Positions 11,449 through 23,035 of a DNA stretch of 64,000 nucleotides are shown here, piece by piece. The notes beneath the pieces are model-generated. The model was not told the DNA's origin. It did no database searches and saw nothing but the letters and a program-made list of their open reading frames with translations. The stretch's first letter is position 1. Every line of letters begins with the position of its first letter. The stretch comes from Leptobrachium leishanense (Eukaryota > Chordata > Amphibia > Anura > Megophryidae), in NCBI GenBank assembly GCA_009667805.1, contig CM019075.1:17166376-17230375 (forward strand), read 5' to 3'. The position numbers were made by a program, and so were the translations under genes.

Positions 11449-12443
11449 TAGGACAACCAGCCTGGATTATTTTTTATAATATTTTGGGCAAATTGTGACC
11501 ATGATCGATCGCATCAGAGATTTTTAATGCTGAAGGCTCGTTACCAGACAAAACTCACATAACCTCAGAGCAAGCACGCAAAGCGATGTGTAAAACCCCG
11601 GCGTGCGGTAAAACAGTGTTTACTCACTAGCACAGGAGTGTGAGTCACGGTGCCGCCGCCTGCGGTGAACTCGTTTGCAGAACACACCAGTTTCAGGATT
11701 GGGAAATGCTCGAGATCACAAGTACTCGAAATGCGTCAATAAAAACGCATAATAATAAAATCCAGAACTACTTGGTGACACGTGTGGCCCGTGGGATGCC
11801 GATTGCCAAAATGTGTGACATTCACAGCCACCGAATGATGGGACATTTAAAGAAACCTTCTGGGGCAATACCAGTGAACACCACAAGCTGGTGCATCGTG
11901 GCACACACAGTCCGGTATAGGACTGGGCATAGAGGTCTGGGGGATGGACATGGAATTTTCTCAACTTGTACAAGAAGTGGCCTCCCTGGGCATCATCCAA
12001 CTCAGAAAAGACCCCTCCAGGCAGCCAGAGAGCCCCTCCATGCACCCTACCACACAGGGCCCTTAGGCACTGACTGGTGGCAGCCACACCATGCAACATC
12101 CAGCATCCGGCATCTGAATCTATCCTTTGTCTTGCCTCCACCGGTCAGTGCCAGAGATACCTCGTATGACATATATCCTGCGCCACACAGAGCCCCTAGG
12201 CATTCTCATGCATTGGACATAAATTTCTTATCACTGAGTTTGTATCATGCAAGATCAACCCCAAGTTTCATGTGGCGTCCATCAAGGAGGTTTGGCAACA
12301 TCGGTGCAGACCCAAAACAACGAAGCACAAACGGTTAAAGATCATACTGAATAGACGTAACCGGAATGATACGGACTCTTAAGATAAAACTATATGTCAA
12401 ACATCAATGGATACGTGGTCTCATCCTGTCTGCTTAGCCTTAC
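11449..12443. other. Intron 10 stretch without recognised features
   Basis: An open plus-strand frame of about 230 codons (11640-12338) lies here. It has no recognisable domain, no similarity I can name and runs antisense in an intron, so I treat it as chance. Confidence 0.4.
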
Positions 12444-12586
12444 CTTTCCACAACAACGGCACGGAAGGGTCGTCACAGACAAAGTCACTATACACATTAC
12501 CATCCTGCAGCTCACTGCCAACCGTGCAGCCATTCCCCACGTTCTTCCGTTTGATGGTGAACAGGTGTTGCATCTTCATGTTGTAT
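12444..12586 (-). CDS. slc24a4: slc24a4 exon 10: start of cytoplasmic loop
   Basis: This 143-bp exon has acceptor TACCAG and donor GTAAGG. The first base completes Lys from exon 9; 47 codons follow, including YNMKMQHLFTIKRKNVGNG and DDPSVPLLWK, and one base is left for exon 11. The KYN.KMQ.FFT.K.K..ANG and DDPSVPLL matches identify the start of the large intracellular loop. NCKX3 has no comparable DDPSVPLL text in my memory of it, which supports NCKX4. The middle of the exon diverges more, as expected for a regulatory loop. Confidence 0.92.
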
Positions 12587-12789
12587 CTGGTACACAAGAA
12601 AAAAAACATTAAAAAAAGGAGAAATAAAAGAAACAATACGTATATACAAACTGGAACTTTAACGCAGTTGCATCCCATTTCTCTGGATCCTCTTTGGTCG
12701 GATCCTCCTGCGGCAAATTCAATGAATCGGACTCTATTTTGAAAGACCCAAACCTATAGAAGGTCTCACATCTGTAAGTGCAATCAGCA

Positions 12790-13540
12790 AAAACCAAGCA
12801 AAGAAGTCAAAGTAACTGCCTGCAGAGCTCAGACAGGAACAGATCTGGGGAGGACAACAGAACTTTGGCTGCATTGAGGGTTCCCAAGAGCCTCTTCAAT
12901 GGAAGAAGAAGTATGAAGCAATCAGGACTTTTCCTAGAGCTGGCCGCCCGAGCCCTTGACCAAGAACCCAATGCTCATTTTAGGCGAGTTCCAAAGATCA
13001 TGTGAGGAGATGGGAGAAGTTCCATCGCCGTAACAATCCACTGATCTGACCTTTGTGGCAGACTGGCCAAGCGAAAGCCTCTCCTCACGGAAAGACACAT
13101 GAAATTACACTTTCTGAAAAGCACCTAGAGGTCTCTCAGACGATGCAAAACAAGGTTCTCTGGTCGGATGAAACTAAAATTGACATTGAGCCCAAACAGT
13201 ACAAAGAGTCATGTCTGGAGGAAACCAGGCACCACTCATTTCTTGCACGATAGCATCCCAACGGTGAAGAATGGTCATACTTTGGGGCTGTTTTACAGCA
13301 GTAGAGACTAAGAGACTTGTTGGGGTAGAAGGAAATCTGAATGCGGGCGCATAGAGAGATATCTTTAAGGAAAACCTGGCCCACAGTGCCCAGGACCTCA
13401 GACTGAGCTGTACACGTTCACTTTCCAACAGGACAATGTCCCCAAGCACGCAGCCAAGACAACGCAAGACAGGCACAGCCAGAACCCGAATGGAACACCT
13501 CTGGAGAGGAATTAAAGGTTGAAGTTAATAGAACGTTGCT
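12790..13540 (+). pseudogene. Decayed Tc1/mariner-type transposase
   Basis: Plus-strand text in shifting frames shows KVLWSDETKI near 13152, and FQQDNVPKHAAKT near 13423 followed by a remnant of the SPDLNPIEHLW segment near 13490. These are the WSDE and QQDN.PKH catalytic-region motifs of Tc1 transposases. Stops and frameshifts break it repeatedly, and the flanking inverted ends could not be recognised. It is a dead remnant in intron 9. Confidence 0.82.
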
Positions 13541-14305
13541 TTGTTTCTTGCCGAGTTTATAAATAAATTTGTGTGCACAAATAATATGCTGTAGTTGTGT
13601 GTATTAGGGTTGCCAGGTCGGCCATGTTTTCCTGGACACCCATTACTATTTCATGCAGAGGGGGAGCACAGGGAAAAGTGCTGCCCTGCAGCATGTATAA
13701 TTCATATGCTGCAGGAAGGGAATCAAGGCAGGTCACCGGGGATTCCTTTTCGATTCCTCACCTGCCACATATGGATTATACATGCTACGGGGTGGCATTT
13801 TTCATGCACCGCTCATCAGCATGAATAAGTTATATGCATGCAGGAAAACACAGCTGATCTGGCAACTCACGTGTGTATAAGAGCACACATTGATCTAGTC
13901 TCACACATACACAATGAAAGAAGTTAATTTTCTTCCCTCCAGCGCCTGACGTCTCATTTCGGAGCCAGATTACATTCAGTATGTGCACCCCCTTAAGGCA
14001 AATCATTGCATGGCATTAACATATGTACATCGCCACATATTTGCATTTTTCGCATTTTATTTATAGGTTGAATTATATTGGAAGGTGAAGCTGGAGGATC
14101 AATCACGCGGCCATCGATGGAGCAAGAGCAGCATTACAGACGCCTAATAAACTTTAATAATTTATTGAAGAAGCAGCAGATCGATCTCCACGTTGGCCAT
14201 AATTGGTTGTGCGAATTCCATCCACAGCCTTTTCTTTCCAGGCATAAAGCGCACAATCTGCCGTTCACCCGGCTCTGATGGTCACCGTTCTTATGGTCTA
14301 ATCCA

Positions 14306-14405
14306 GGGTTGACAACCTCCGGCAACCCAGATGTTGAGGCCTACAATTCCCAGAATTCATCTAATGTATAGATGGCCAGAGGATCATGAGAGTCGTTGTT
14401 CAGAA
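14306..14405. mobile_element. Family A MITE, degraded
   Basis: Text such as gacaacctccggcaacccag and acaattcccagaattcatct recalls family A, but symmetry is poor and the right half is lost. Confidence 0.45.
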
Positions 14406-14444
14406 ACATGGGGGAGGGAGGGGGGGTTGTCAGCGACTGACTTG

Positions 14445-14627
14445 CAGCGTTATTCAGAGAGAGGTGAAAAGCAGGAGAATGACTGGAGAATGGAAAATTC
14501 TAGGTCAAAATAGCAGATTTGGAAAGTGAGATGAATGGGCGAGTTTTTCTGGTTTGGCTATTTTGACCTAGAATTTTTCCTTTCTCCAGTCATTCTCCTG
14601 CTTTTCACCTCTCTCTGAATAACCCTG
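14445..14627. mobile_element. Family G palindromic MITE, isolated copy
   Basis: 183 bp, almost a complete palindrome: cagcgttattcagagagagg, then aaaagcaggagaatgactgg and the complementary ccagtcattctcctgctttt and cctctctctgaataaccctg, around a core agtttttctggtttggctat. Four further copies form the cluster at 45959-46944. Confidence 0.88.
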
Positions 14628-15343
14628 TTGGTTTAAATCACTGCGTCCCACTGGGGGGGCCGTTACCAAAATATTTGTGATAAAAATAGAGAGAATGTTA
14701 AACAATGTGCTCCGGGAACTGGATATATATTGTCCAGGAACACTTTTTCAAATGTTGATACATTTTATATAAAAAAAAATATATATATATATATTTATTA
14801 ACAAATCTAGAATTTATTTAATCTTAGGTTTTATTTTATTAATATTTTTTCTTAAATTTAAAGAAAAAAACTGATTAAAAAAACAAAACAAAAAAACATG
14901 GACAGGACTGGATACACAGAGGCTGCCAGAGCCTTAATCTGACGTCCTCAAGTTAAAACAATGTGAGTCTAATCTTTGGTAAGAAGAGCGTGAGCCGACA
15001 CGCCGGCTCTTCATTGGTCACCGAAGATTACGAGAGATTATCTGTTCAGGAGACCTGAGGGCGCATCGCTCACACTTTTGGCTGGATGGTACGGTAACCC
15101 CTTCACCCTTCATAAACATTCATTTACTGACAGGCTAGCAAATGCAGAGCGAGGCCCATTGTATATTTATCTCTGTAGATTGCAAGCTCCTGTGAGCAAG
15201 GCCCTCTGCACGTCTGGTTTCTCTCTTCCAAGAATTTGTTTTTGCAGTTTTAATTCTTCAATTTGTATTTTAAAAGAATTTTGTTCATAACGCCAGCATT
15301 TCACGACGAGACTTCAATGCTAAGGCCACTAAATCCATGAAGG

Positions 15344-15509
15344 CAGTGTTTCCCAACCCTGGTCATCAGGTCCCACTAACACACTACCCACTAGCACAGG
15401 TGATATGATCTGCTGCTCAGTGATTGCAGGATTCAGTCTGCCTTTCCCCAAGGTGATCTGCAAAATCTGTCCTGTTTGGGGAACCTGAGGACCAGCGTGG
15501 GGAACACTG
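15344..15509. mobile_element. hAT (Charlie-like) MITE, copy 3
   Basis: 166 bp from cagtgtttcccaaccctggt to gtggggaacactg with the shared core gctgctcagtgattgcagga. The flanking duplication is no longer recognisable. Confidence 0.72.
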
Positions 15510-15714
15510 CTGTACAGTAATCAGGCCATTTTGCAGGAAGCCATCTACATGCCTCAGAACCAAATTTTTGACCCGTTGAAGTCACTATTGAGATAAATTT
15601 AAAAACACAGAACAAGAAAACAATTATCAGGTCTATGGAGGAAAGTAAGAAAGGAATAGTCCGCAACCATATAAAGAACCTCATAGGCATGGAGCTGAAG
15701 TTTATGATGGTTCT

Positions 15715-16678
15715 TCACACCATCCCTTCTCCTCCCGCCGTGCCTCCGCCCCATCCCTTCTCCTCCCGCCGTGCCTCCGCCCCATCCCTTCTCCTCCCGC
15801 CGTGCCTCCGCCCCATCCCTTCTCCTCCCGCCGTGCCTCCGCCCCATCCCTTCTCTCCCGCCGTGCCTCCGCCCCATCCCTTCTCCTCCGCCGTGCCTCC
15901 GCCCCATCCCTTCTCCTCCCGCCGTGCCTCCGCCCCATCCCTTCTCCTCCCGCCGTCCTCCGCCCCATCCCTTCTCCTCCGCCGTGCCTCCGCCCCATCC
16001 TTCTCCTCCCGCCGTGCCTCCGCCCCATCCCTTCTCCTCCCGCCGTGCCTCCGCCCCATCATTTCTCCTCCCGCCGTGCCTCCGCCCCATCCCTTCTCCT
16101 CCCGCCGTGCCTCCGCCCCATCCCTTCTCCTCCCACCGTGCCTCCGCCCCATCCCTTCTCCTCCCGCCGAGCCTCCGCCCCATCCCTTCTCCTCCCGCCG
16201 TGCCTCCACCCCATCCCCTCCCGCCGTGCCTCCGCCCCATCCCCTCTCGCCGTGCCTCCGCCCCATCCCCTCTCCTCCCGCCGTGCCTCCGCCCCATCCC
16301 CTCTCCTCCCGCCGTGCCTCCGCCCCATCCCCTCTCCTCCCGCCGTGCCTCCGCCCCATCCCCTCTCCTCCCGCCGTTCCTCTGCCCCATCCCTGCTCCT
16401 CCCGCCGTGCCTCCGCCCCATCCCTTCTCGTCCCACCGTGCCTCCGCCCCATCACCTCTCGTCCCACCGTGCCTCCGCCCCATCACCTCTCGTCCCACCG
16501 TGCCTCCGCCCCATCACCTCTCGTCCCACCGTGCCTCCGCCCCATCACCTCTCGTCCCACCGTGCCTCCGCCCCATCACCTCTCCTCCCACCGTGCCTCC
16601 GCCCCATCACCTCCCCTCCCACCGTGCCTCCGCCCCATCACCTCTCCTCCCACCGTGCCTCCGCCCTATTACCTCACT
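15715..16678. repeat. 31-bp minisatellite, about 31 units, G-rich on gene sense strand
   Basis: Unit catcccttctcctcccgccg followed by tgcctccgccc, 31 bp. Units from about 15715 to 16430 carry ttctcctcccgccg; those from about 16440 to 16670 carry a cacctctcgtcccaccg variant. Several units have one- to nine-base deletions. Because 31 is not a multiple of three and the unit lacks stops, long reading frames appear on both strands in several frames; none is a gene. The gene-sense strand carries regular GGG/GGGG runs. Confidence 0.95.
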
Positions 16679-16952
16679 GCCTTTCAGTTAAAGTGAGAGT
16701 TCTTTTAGAACGAAATGTGTCCAAGCATCATCCAAAAGGTTTTTAGGTACTCAAGTAGTTGGGCTACAAAGATTTTATTCTCTCCAGCCCGGCACCCATT
16801 TATTTTTAAGCAATTCCTGTGCGTCCATCACCCATTACGGCACTAAACGTCCTGCCTATCGCCTTCTGGTATTTACATAGTCATACAACAAAGACAATGA
16901 GAAGAAAGAATCCAAAAACACTGAAAACCAAAAAAAGAAATAAAATACTTAC

Positions 16953-17006
16953 TTCATGATAAGAATGTAAATTAAATACATAATTATAAGGCAGAGGCTC
17001 TCCCAC
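16953..17006 (-). CDS. slc24a4: slc24a4 exon 9: membrane helix before the cytoplasmic loop
   Basis: This 54-bp exon has acceptor TTTTGCAG and donor GTAAGT. One base completes the Trp begun in exon 8; it then encodes WESLCLIIMYLIYILIM and two bases of a Lys codon. It is a single hydrophobic transmembrane helix matching the WWE.L.LI..Y..YI.IMKY segment of NCKX proteins. In the gene's sense direction, a G-rich 31-bp minisatellite begins about 275 bp downstream of the donor. Confidence 0.92.
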
Positions 17007-17796
17007 CTGCAAAAACAGAAGAGAAATACATAAATTCAGGATATTTGGGACTTTTATTGCATTTCAAAGCAGAGAAAAAAACGGCAGGCGGACGGGAAGG
17101 GGAGGGTGAATACATTTAAGGAGGTGCCAAAATAAAACGTAAAGGGAAATTAATGGAAATTCATTCCTTTCGAGATTTGTACAGCAGCAGGTGGGAAACG
17201 TGATCTGGGATGCTGCTGCTGTTAACCTCTCCTTTGCCGAGTGGGCATTGGGGAGAGGAGAGCTCTTGCTCCATCACAACTGGTCCCTTTTACTGGTTCT
17301 CAAAGAATGAAATCAGGTCGGAAGGGGAACATTTTATCATATAGTGAGAGCATGTAAGCCGGGGGGGGGGGCACGAAAAGTACAAAATAAAACAAAAAAA
17401 ATTAAACCACAAAGCACTTTTTTTTAAATATTTATAAATGTAATGATATGAAAACATACAGATGCCAGTAATAAATACTTTCCCCTCTAAATGAGAAAAT
17501 TAACCTTATATACAGCAGAGACCAATGGACTCCATTTAATTCAGCTCAAGGGCCAAAATGTTCTGCATTTTTCGTGTTTGGGGGAAATTTAATTAAAGCC
17601 GTACCAGAATTTCGATTCCCATAATAAAACTTTGGCTCAGTTATCTGCACATACTTTCTAATGAAAAATCTACATTGAATCATGAAGCGGACGTTATCAG
17701 GTTGTCAACGTTCATAAAAAATATGAAATGCTGAAAGGTGCTTTTAAAATGGATTTTCAGGCAGAGAAAAATCGCCCTGAATGATCAATTTTAATA
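17007..17796. other. Intron 8 stretch
   Basis: Unique-looking sequence with a G-run at 17360-17370 and A-rich text at 17385-17410. No repeat family was recognised. It might include conserved noncoding sequence, which cannot be judged from one species. Confidence 0.35.
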
Positions 17797-18112
17797 TAAG
17801 GCTGGGTTCACACTTGGGCGTAGCTCTGCGTCGCGCAATGCACGTGTTTTTTTATGCGCGTTCGCGCATACGAAAAAACGCGCGTTGCAGCGCGTTCGCG
17901 GCTATGTCTATGGCCGCGAACGCGCTGCAGTATGCCCAAAAAGAAGCTCCCGGACTACTTTTTGTATCGGCTGTTTTAAAGCGCGTTCCTGCGCGCATTA
18001 AAACGCTTAGGTGTGAACGGGGCCCATAGCAAAGTATGAGATTTCCCTGTTCATGCGTTTTAAAGCACGCATGGACGCGCGTTAAAACGTCTAGGTGTGA
18101 ACGAGGGCCTTA
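17797..18112. mobile_element. Family F palindromic MITE, copy 2
   Basis: Ends taaggctgggttcacacttg and aggtgtgaacgagggcctta. The interior is very CpG-rich with gcgcgttcgcg and cgcgaacgcgc words that pair with each other. Confidence 0.8.
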
Positions 18113-18664
18113 GGGTTGATTTAGCAATAAAAAATTATTTTTTTTAAAAAAAAAAATTTAAACTTAACCATGAAAGTTGTGGACATCAGGCGTTAATGTT
18201 AGCTTTACCAGCAAGAGTTAATTAAAAAAAAAAATTGGTCTTAACAACCTGAATTTTATCATCATTATGGGGTTAATTATTTTAAACCACATAGATGAGC
18301 TATGGCCAATTCCGTTCAATGGAATCAGAAATTTTGAAAAAAAAAATAAAATATAGTAAGTCGAAACCTGTCAATTTTTTTTTGCATTCAAAATTTTTAT
18401 TGAGGGAAATAAGACCGGTATAACGAGATATAACACAGGAAAGTGTAATAATGCGTTGCAGCAGTGCGTAACATCGTAAAAACAGGACCACCAAGCAATA
18501 ACAAAGCATAAACAAACATCATTATTCAGAATGCTCTAGTGAGTCCTCAAAAGAGTCCTGATTCTGTTTCCGCCAGGCCGAGTAACATGCTCGTGTGCTG
18601 GGGTGGAGTAGCTATTAAGTGCAGGACAAAAGTCAACTTTTTTTTTTAAATCAGCCAATACAAC

Positions 18665-19095
18665 TAAGGCTGGGGTCAGACTGAGGCAGTGCGAACGCGC
18701 GTGCAGGCGCACTTAATCACGGTCGCACTAGCAGCAAATGCCGGGCAATGACGGCCAATATACGAAGTACGGCCACACAAAAGTCCGGCTGTGCAACGCA
18801 AGTGGAAAATGAACGCATTTTTTCGAGAACGTAAAACCGCTAGTACTGACGTACAGAGTGCGCTGCGCCCGCTAGCGGCGTGTGTGTGTGAATTGGAGAT
18901 GTCAGACGCTGCTAATGTCCGGCCAACATAACGTCCAGATGCACAAAGTGTTTTATTGATGATCCGTACAAAATCACGGACGAAAAATGCGCATCGTATG
19001 ACCGGTATCGCGTACTCCGTGAAAAAATACGTCCATTCGTTCGAACGCACTTTTTCACAGACAACGTGAAAATGCATTCGTCTGACCCTAGCCTA
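18665..19095. mobile_element. Family F-related MITE, copy 3 (ggggtcagac ends)
   Basis: Ends taaggctggggtcagactga and tctgaccctagccta are inverted. The interior is rich in cgcgcgtgc, ttcgaacgcac and related words. Ends differ from copies 1 and 2 (tcagac instead of tcacac), so this is a sister subfamily. Confidence 0.7.
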
Positions 19096-19096
19096 A

Positions 19097-19330
19097 AGGG
19101 AGAGCCGATCCGGCTCCAAAATGTCACCGAACAGTGAATTTCCCTGTACAGTGACATTTTGGGTCATTCAGCTAATCAGAGAGCGAACTGCCTACACGTA
19201 CGTTGCCTGTTCGACGGTAGAGAAATCCCCCATAGAGAAGCAATGGTTAATCTATTCGCAGACATCGAACAGCAGAGAAAAGTTGCCGAAATACCATGCT
19301 GTTCGGTGGTTTCATACAGCAGGACTATGG
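19097..19330. mobile_element. Family B fragment abutting family F copy 3
   Basis: Text accgaacagtgaatttccct, cgttgcctgttcgacggtag and ccatagagaagcaatggtta matches family B, especially the 7621-8460 copy. It starts directly at the end of the F element, so one may have inserted at the edge of the other. Confidence 0.65.
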
Positions 19331-19521
19331 CCCAACTGAGGACCCTGTATGGTAGTGGTAATAGGGGTTAAATTTCCTGCCCCTCTTATCCGCCCTCGCC
19401 CGCTATACGTCTTCTTTAAAACCGATTAAACTAACGAACTTAGTGCCACATTCCCAACATGCTACGGGAAAAATATGGTTAATGTGATACACAAAATGTA
19501 CAAAACGAAGACTGTACTTAC

Positions 19522-19547
19522 CAAACTATAACCTCATCATATATAAA
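19522..19547 (-). CDS. slc24a4: slc24a4 exon 8: 26-bp microexon
   Basis: This exon of only 26 bp has acceptor CTCCACCAG and donor GTAAGT. It encodes FIYDEVIV plus the first two bases of a Trp codon completed by exon 9. The family text here is FIYDE.IVWWE, so the microexon supplies exactly the residues missing between exons 7 and 9. It is too short for ordinary ORF calling and is supported by splice sites, phase and protein match. Since 26 is not a multiple of three, skipping it would shift the frame. The polypyrimidine tract upstream is short. Confidence 0.9.
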
Positions 19548-20747
19548 CTGGTGGAGAAGAAAAAAAAAAAGAAGATATTTAGTTTCGGTGTTTCAAGTGT
19601 TGCTGGGTTGAAAAATGAACATTTTCAACTTTATAGAAACTTGGGAAAAAGAAAAAGGAAACCCTCCCCACAAAGAAATTCAAGTTAAAACTATATGCGA
19701 CTGGGATATACATAAAGAGGAATTTAGGCAAAGTACCAAACTGGAGTAATCATCAGGGACGCATTATTTGGTGTTCCTGACATTTCTTCTACTTTTAGAA
19801 CTTTAGCCAAGAACAGTCCACCTTAAACCATCCCCAATGCATCTCCACATCCCGCCAGTCATCCCGTAACGTTTTTCCATCAAAAACAGCAGGTCCTGGT
19901 GAGGTTCAACAGCAGCAGATTGTGGGTGGTGGAATATTTTATTAAGAGACTCAAACTAGGACAATAACTTCAATTTCCTGCATAGATTATGGTAAGAGAA
20001 AGTCTTCCGACCTAGTTGAATAAAAGGTCAGCTACGGAGAAAACTCCTCCTCCACACTCACCCGTCTCATAAGAGGAAGCCGTGTCTCCACCTGCTCATA
20101 CAAGTACTTGTACAACACTAAAAATGCTTGAAGATGTGGGTTTCTGCAAACCTGTACTCATCTGTCAGCATTCTGTTCATCTCAAAAGCCCACGCTGTAA
20201 TTACCAAATTTTCCAATCCTGTGACGGAAAGTTTGGATTTTAATAAAGACTCGGAGGAGAGTATTTGCTTATCTCTTTATTAACTCACAGCAGCAAAGAA
20301 AACGAATAGAAAAACCATCTAGTATCCCAACGTGGGAAGAACCCCTCCCTTAGATCCCAAGCCACCCCCCACCCCAGTCCATAGGAGTGTGTGTGCCCGG
20401 AGCACCAACTATCACCATTTTTTCAGAATATTAGAGGAATCTTCTGATTGGCTGGTCTGGATAGAGGTGACTGCAGACGCTGCAAAGCTTTGGGATATAC
20501 AGCACATTCTGAAGTTTTAAGGGAGGATCTTTATTATTTAAACATAGGGGTTTAAACATATTTTGAAGTAAAAACCATGTTTTATAGTTAAAAAGGGGTA
20601 TAGGTCAACTACTGCTTGGACAGTCTCCAAGGGAACGTTAATATTGATCCATGGATTAATGCAAGATAGCCAATGGTTTCCCTGTTTAGCAACTTCTTGA
20701 CAGTAACTATCTGAACTGGCGTTATGGATAAATCCAGAGGTACTTAC

Positions 20748-20822
20748 AAGAATTAGTGCCAAGATTGATAGTATGTAGTACATGGAATCTCTGAACAGCG
20801 ACCACCACGTCAGAGGCACAAC
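20748..20822 (-). CDS. slc24a4: slc24a4 exon 7: membrane helix after alpha-1
   Basis: This 75-bp, phase 0 to phase 0 exon has acceptor TGCCCAG and donor GTAAGT. It encodes VVPLTWWSLFRDSMYY then ILSILALIL. The LTWW...RDS.YY pattern followed by a hydrophobic helix is conserved in NCKX3, NCKX4 and NCKX5. A Pro stands where the mammalian NCKX4 has Arg, as I recall it. The exon joins in frame to the 26-bp microexon at 19522-19547. Confidence 0.93.
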
Positions 20823-21090
20823 CTGGGCAGGAAAACACAGATTTTAAGACTCATGTAGACAAGACCCAATGCATTATACAACCGACATCGAGGTCATCCT
20901 ACAGTCAGAATCTTGTTGTAAGGTTGCGAAACAATGGTCGACACAGAGGACACATTTTTCTATGACTATGAAGATCATCCTTTGGGATGGAGGTCAGAAT
21001 TGATACAATGGTGCTCCTATCACGACTTTATTTGTTACCATCAACACAAAAATTTCTGAAACGCAAGAAAAGTCAAAGATAAAAACTTAC

Positions 21091-21194
21091 CTGTCCTGCA
21101 AATATACCACACACGCCAATTATACAAAGGATATTGAAAACGGCTGAACCAACAATGGTTCCAACTCCGACGTCATCATGAGTAATGAAGACAC
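21091..21194 (-). CDS. slc24a4: slc24a4 exon 6: rest of alpha-1 repeat and next helix
   Basis: This 104-bp exon has acceptor CTAG and donor GTAAGT. Two bases complete the Gly codon begun in exon 5. It then encodes VFITHDDVGVGTIVGSAVF and NILCIIGVCGIFAGQ, ending in phase 0. GDVGVGTIVGSAVFN is the second half of the alpha-1 repeat in the family; here the usual Gly before Asp is Asp (HDD). The second part is a hydrophobic membrane helix. Intron 6, which follows, is only 268 bp, the shortest in the window. Confidence 0.94.
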
Positions 21195-21745
21195 CTAGAC
21201 AGGGAGACAGAATTATGGCGTCTAGATATTATGTTGGTGGAATCCATTAGTCTTCACTAAAAATTCTCTACGTGTAAGTAGGTTTTCTTCTCTTATAGAT
21301 ACAAAAACGATTTTGGGTTAATTGAACCGTACATTAGATGCTTGGTGAAGATTGACATCACCTTTATACATGCACGCTTATCTACAAGAGGTGTCACGCG
21401 TACGGCTGGATAATTGAGGACATGTATATAGCCCACAGGGCTTCCTTGGGATGGGAACAAACATTCAATAAATTGATCAAGATACAACTATGGGTGCACT
21501 ATTCATGGAGTATGTACAGACAAGTGCAATTCTGATGTAATCAAGTTGCATTTATCAGCTTTAACCAGGCTAATCGCACAGGGAAAGGATGGGCAAGACT
21601 CTATGTTGGAGCCTTACAAGTACAACGTTTCGGTTACATCAAAAGCCAGGGTGTCCGATCACAGCCGGGCACTTCATCCGGAATTTTTTATTTTTTTTTA
21701 AATATATAATAATTCAAAATATTTTTTACACACACCCAGTACATT

Positions 21746-22118
21746 TAGGCCGGGTGCACACTAGGAGTTTTTTTTGTGCGCACTAGCGTGCATTAAAAAC
21801 GACGCACCCGTGCGTTAAAAATGAAGGAAGAGATGGTAGACTCCAGACTATGCATTAATTTTGACGCACGTCGTAAAAACTGAATTTGAGTTGAAGAAAA
21901 AAAACCTGGGCTTTTCACATTTGACGTTCAGCACGCGGCCAACGTCGCGTCAATCCTAGCGCACAAGCCTTGGTGTTTCCATGACGGACGTCTTCAGAGT
22001 GTGTTATGCGTAGCGCGCGTTATGCGTGTGTTCTTCTCGATCCACGTAATTATATGCTACGACGCACGCAACTGCGTTTTAACGCACACAAAAAAAGCCT
22101 AGTGTGGACCCGGCCTTA
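21746..22118. mobile_element. Family F-related MITE, copy 4 (gggtgcacac ends)
   Basis: Ends ttaggccgggtgcacactag and ctagtgtggacccggcctta are inverted over about 20 bp. The interior carries tgcgcactagcg, gcgttaaaa and acgcacgtcg words in both directions. Confidence 0.75.
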
Positions 22119-22399
22119 GGTGTACATACATTTTTTTTCCTAAATAAACCCTTTCAAGAATAAAAAATAAAAACTCAAGCCACCAGATGTCACTATTTCC
22201 ACAACTGCAGTACAAAAAGAAAAAGCCGTGTTCCCTTTTTCATACGTCCGCATGAACAGCACTCATCGCGACTTTAAAAGGTCTAACACAAGTAAAAATG
22301 GAACGAAGGAGATGTCTACTAGTAAAACACTGGGAGGGCGAGCATACAGGAGCCACCCTGCGGCCCGGTCCTAAGATTTGGATAATTGTTATGGCAGCC

Positions 22400-22765
22400 A
22401 TATGCAGGGCTGCCATCACATTTCTTGGAGCTCCTTACTAAACTATTGGTCAGGGCCCCCCTTCCACCAAATGCCCATTTCAGTAAACTCTTCCCTTCCA
22501 GTATGGAGATGGAAAGTGTTCCGTTGAGGGAAAGCTTTGATCTACACTTCATCCTGGCACAGACCATACTAATCGCTCACTCACTGAGGAGCTCCCAGCC
22601 CCAGATGCCAAGGCCCACCAGGAAATTTGTTGATATCTTGGTGGGCCAGTCCTGGGTGGCATGGACGAACCGCTATCTGTGGCACTTTTTGACAAAGTGC
22701 ACAGGGTTTTGACAGGACTCCTTGGAGACACTTGGCCCCTGAACACATAATGGGCTGTCACCCCG
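22400..22765. repeat. Dispersed repeat family K, copy 1
   Basis: The phrases aggcccaccaggaaatttgt, ctgggtggcat and cctgaacacataatgggctg recur at 39540-39780 in the same orientation and at 48455-48625 inverted. No coding potential or termini were recognised. Confidence 0.65.
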
Positions 22766-23035
22766 TGGCCATATGGTAGGGATTTGTTATACTTTTATAA
22801 CTTATGTATGACTTGGCTAACAAAGTGTCGCAATGGATTTCACCAAATGTGTGTATTTATACACACACATCAGGTATACCTGTCCAGAATGAAGACACCC
22901 AAATGGAAGAGAATCAAAATTTCCAGATTGACAGCTGGAAACACTATTCAAACCTCCACATCAGGTTGGAGTCAACGTTATGTCCAGCTTTGATCTTTAA
23001 TTAATGAATAGGTTTGGATGGATGTTCAATCTCAC

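Noticed and set aside
11640..12338. Plus-strand open frame of 232 codons in intron 10
   Set aside because: No domain, no recognisable family, antisense to the host gene, and a length that can occur by chance in 64 kb.
15599..16746. Pro/Ser-rich and Gly/Arg-rich frames of 250-350 codons
   Set aside because: They come from the stop-free 31-bp unit, appear in overlapping frames of both strands and lie in an intron.
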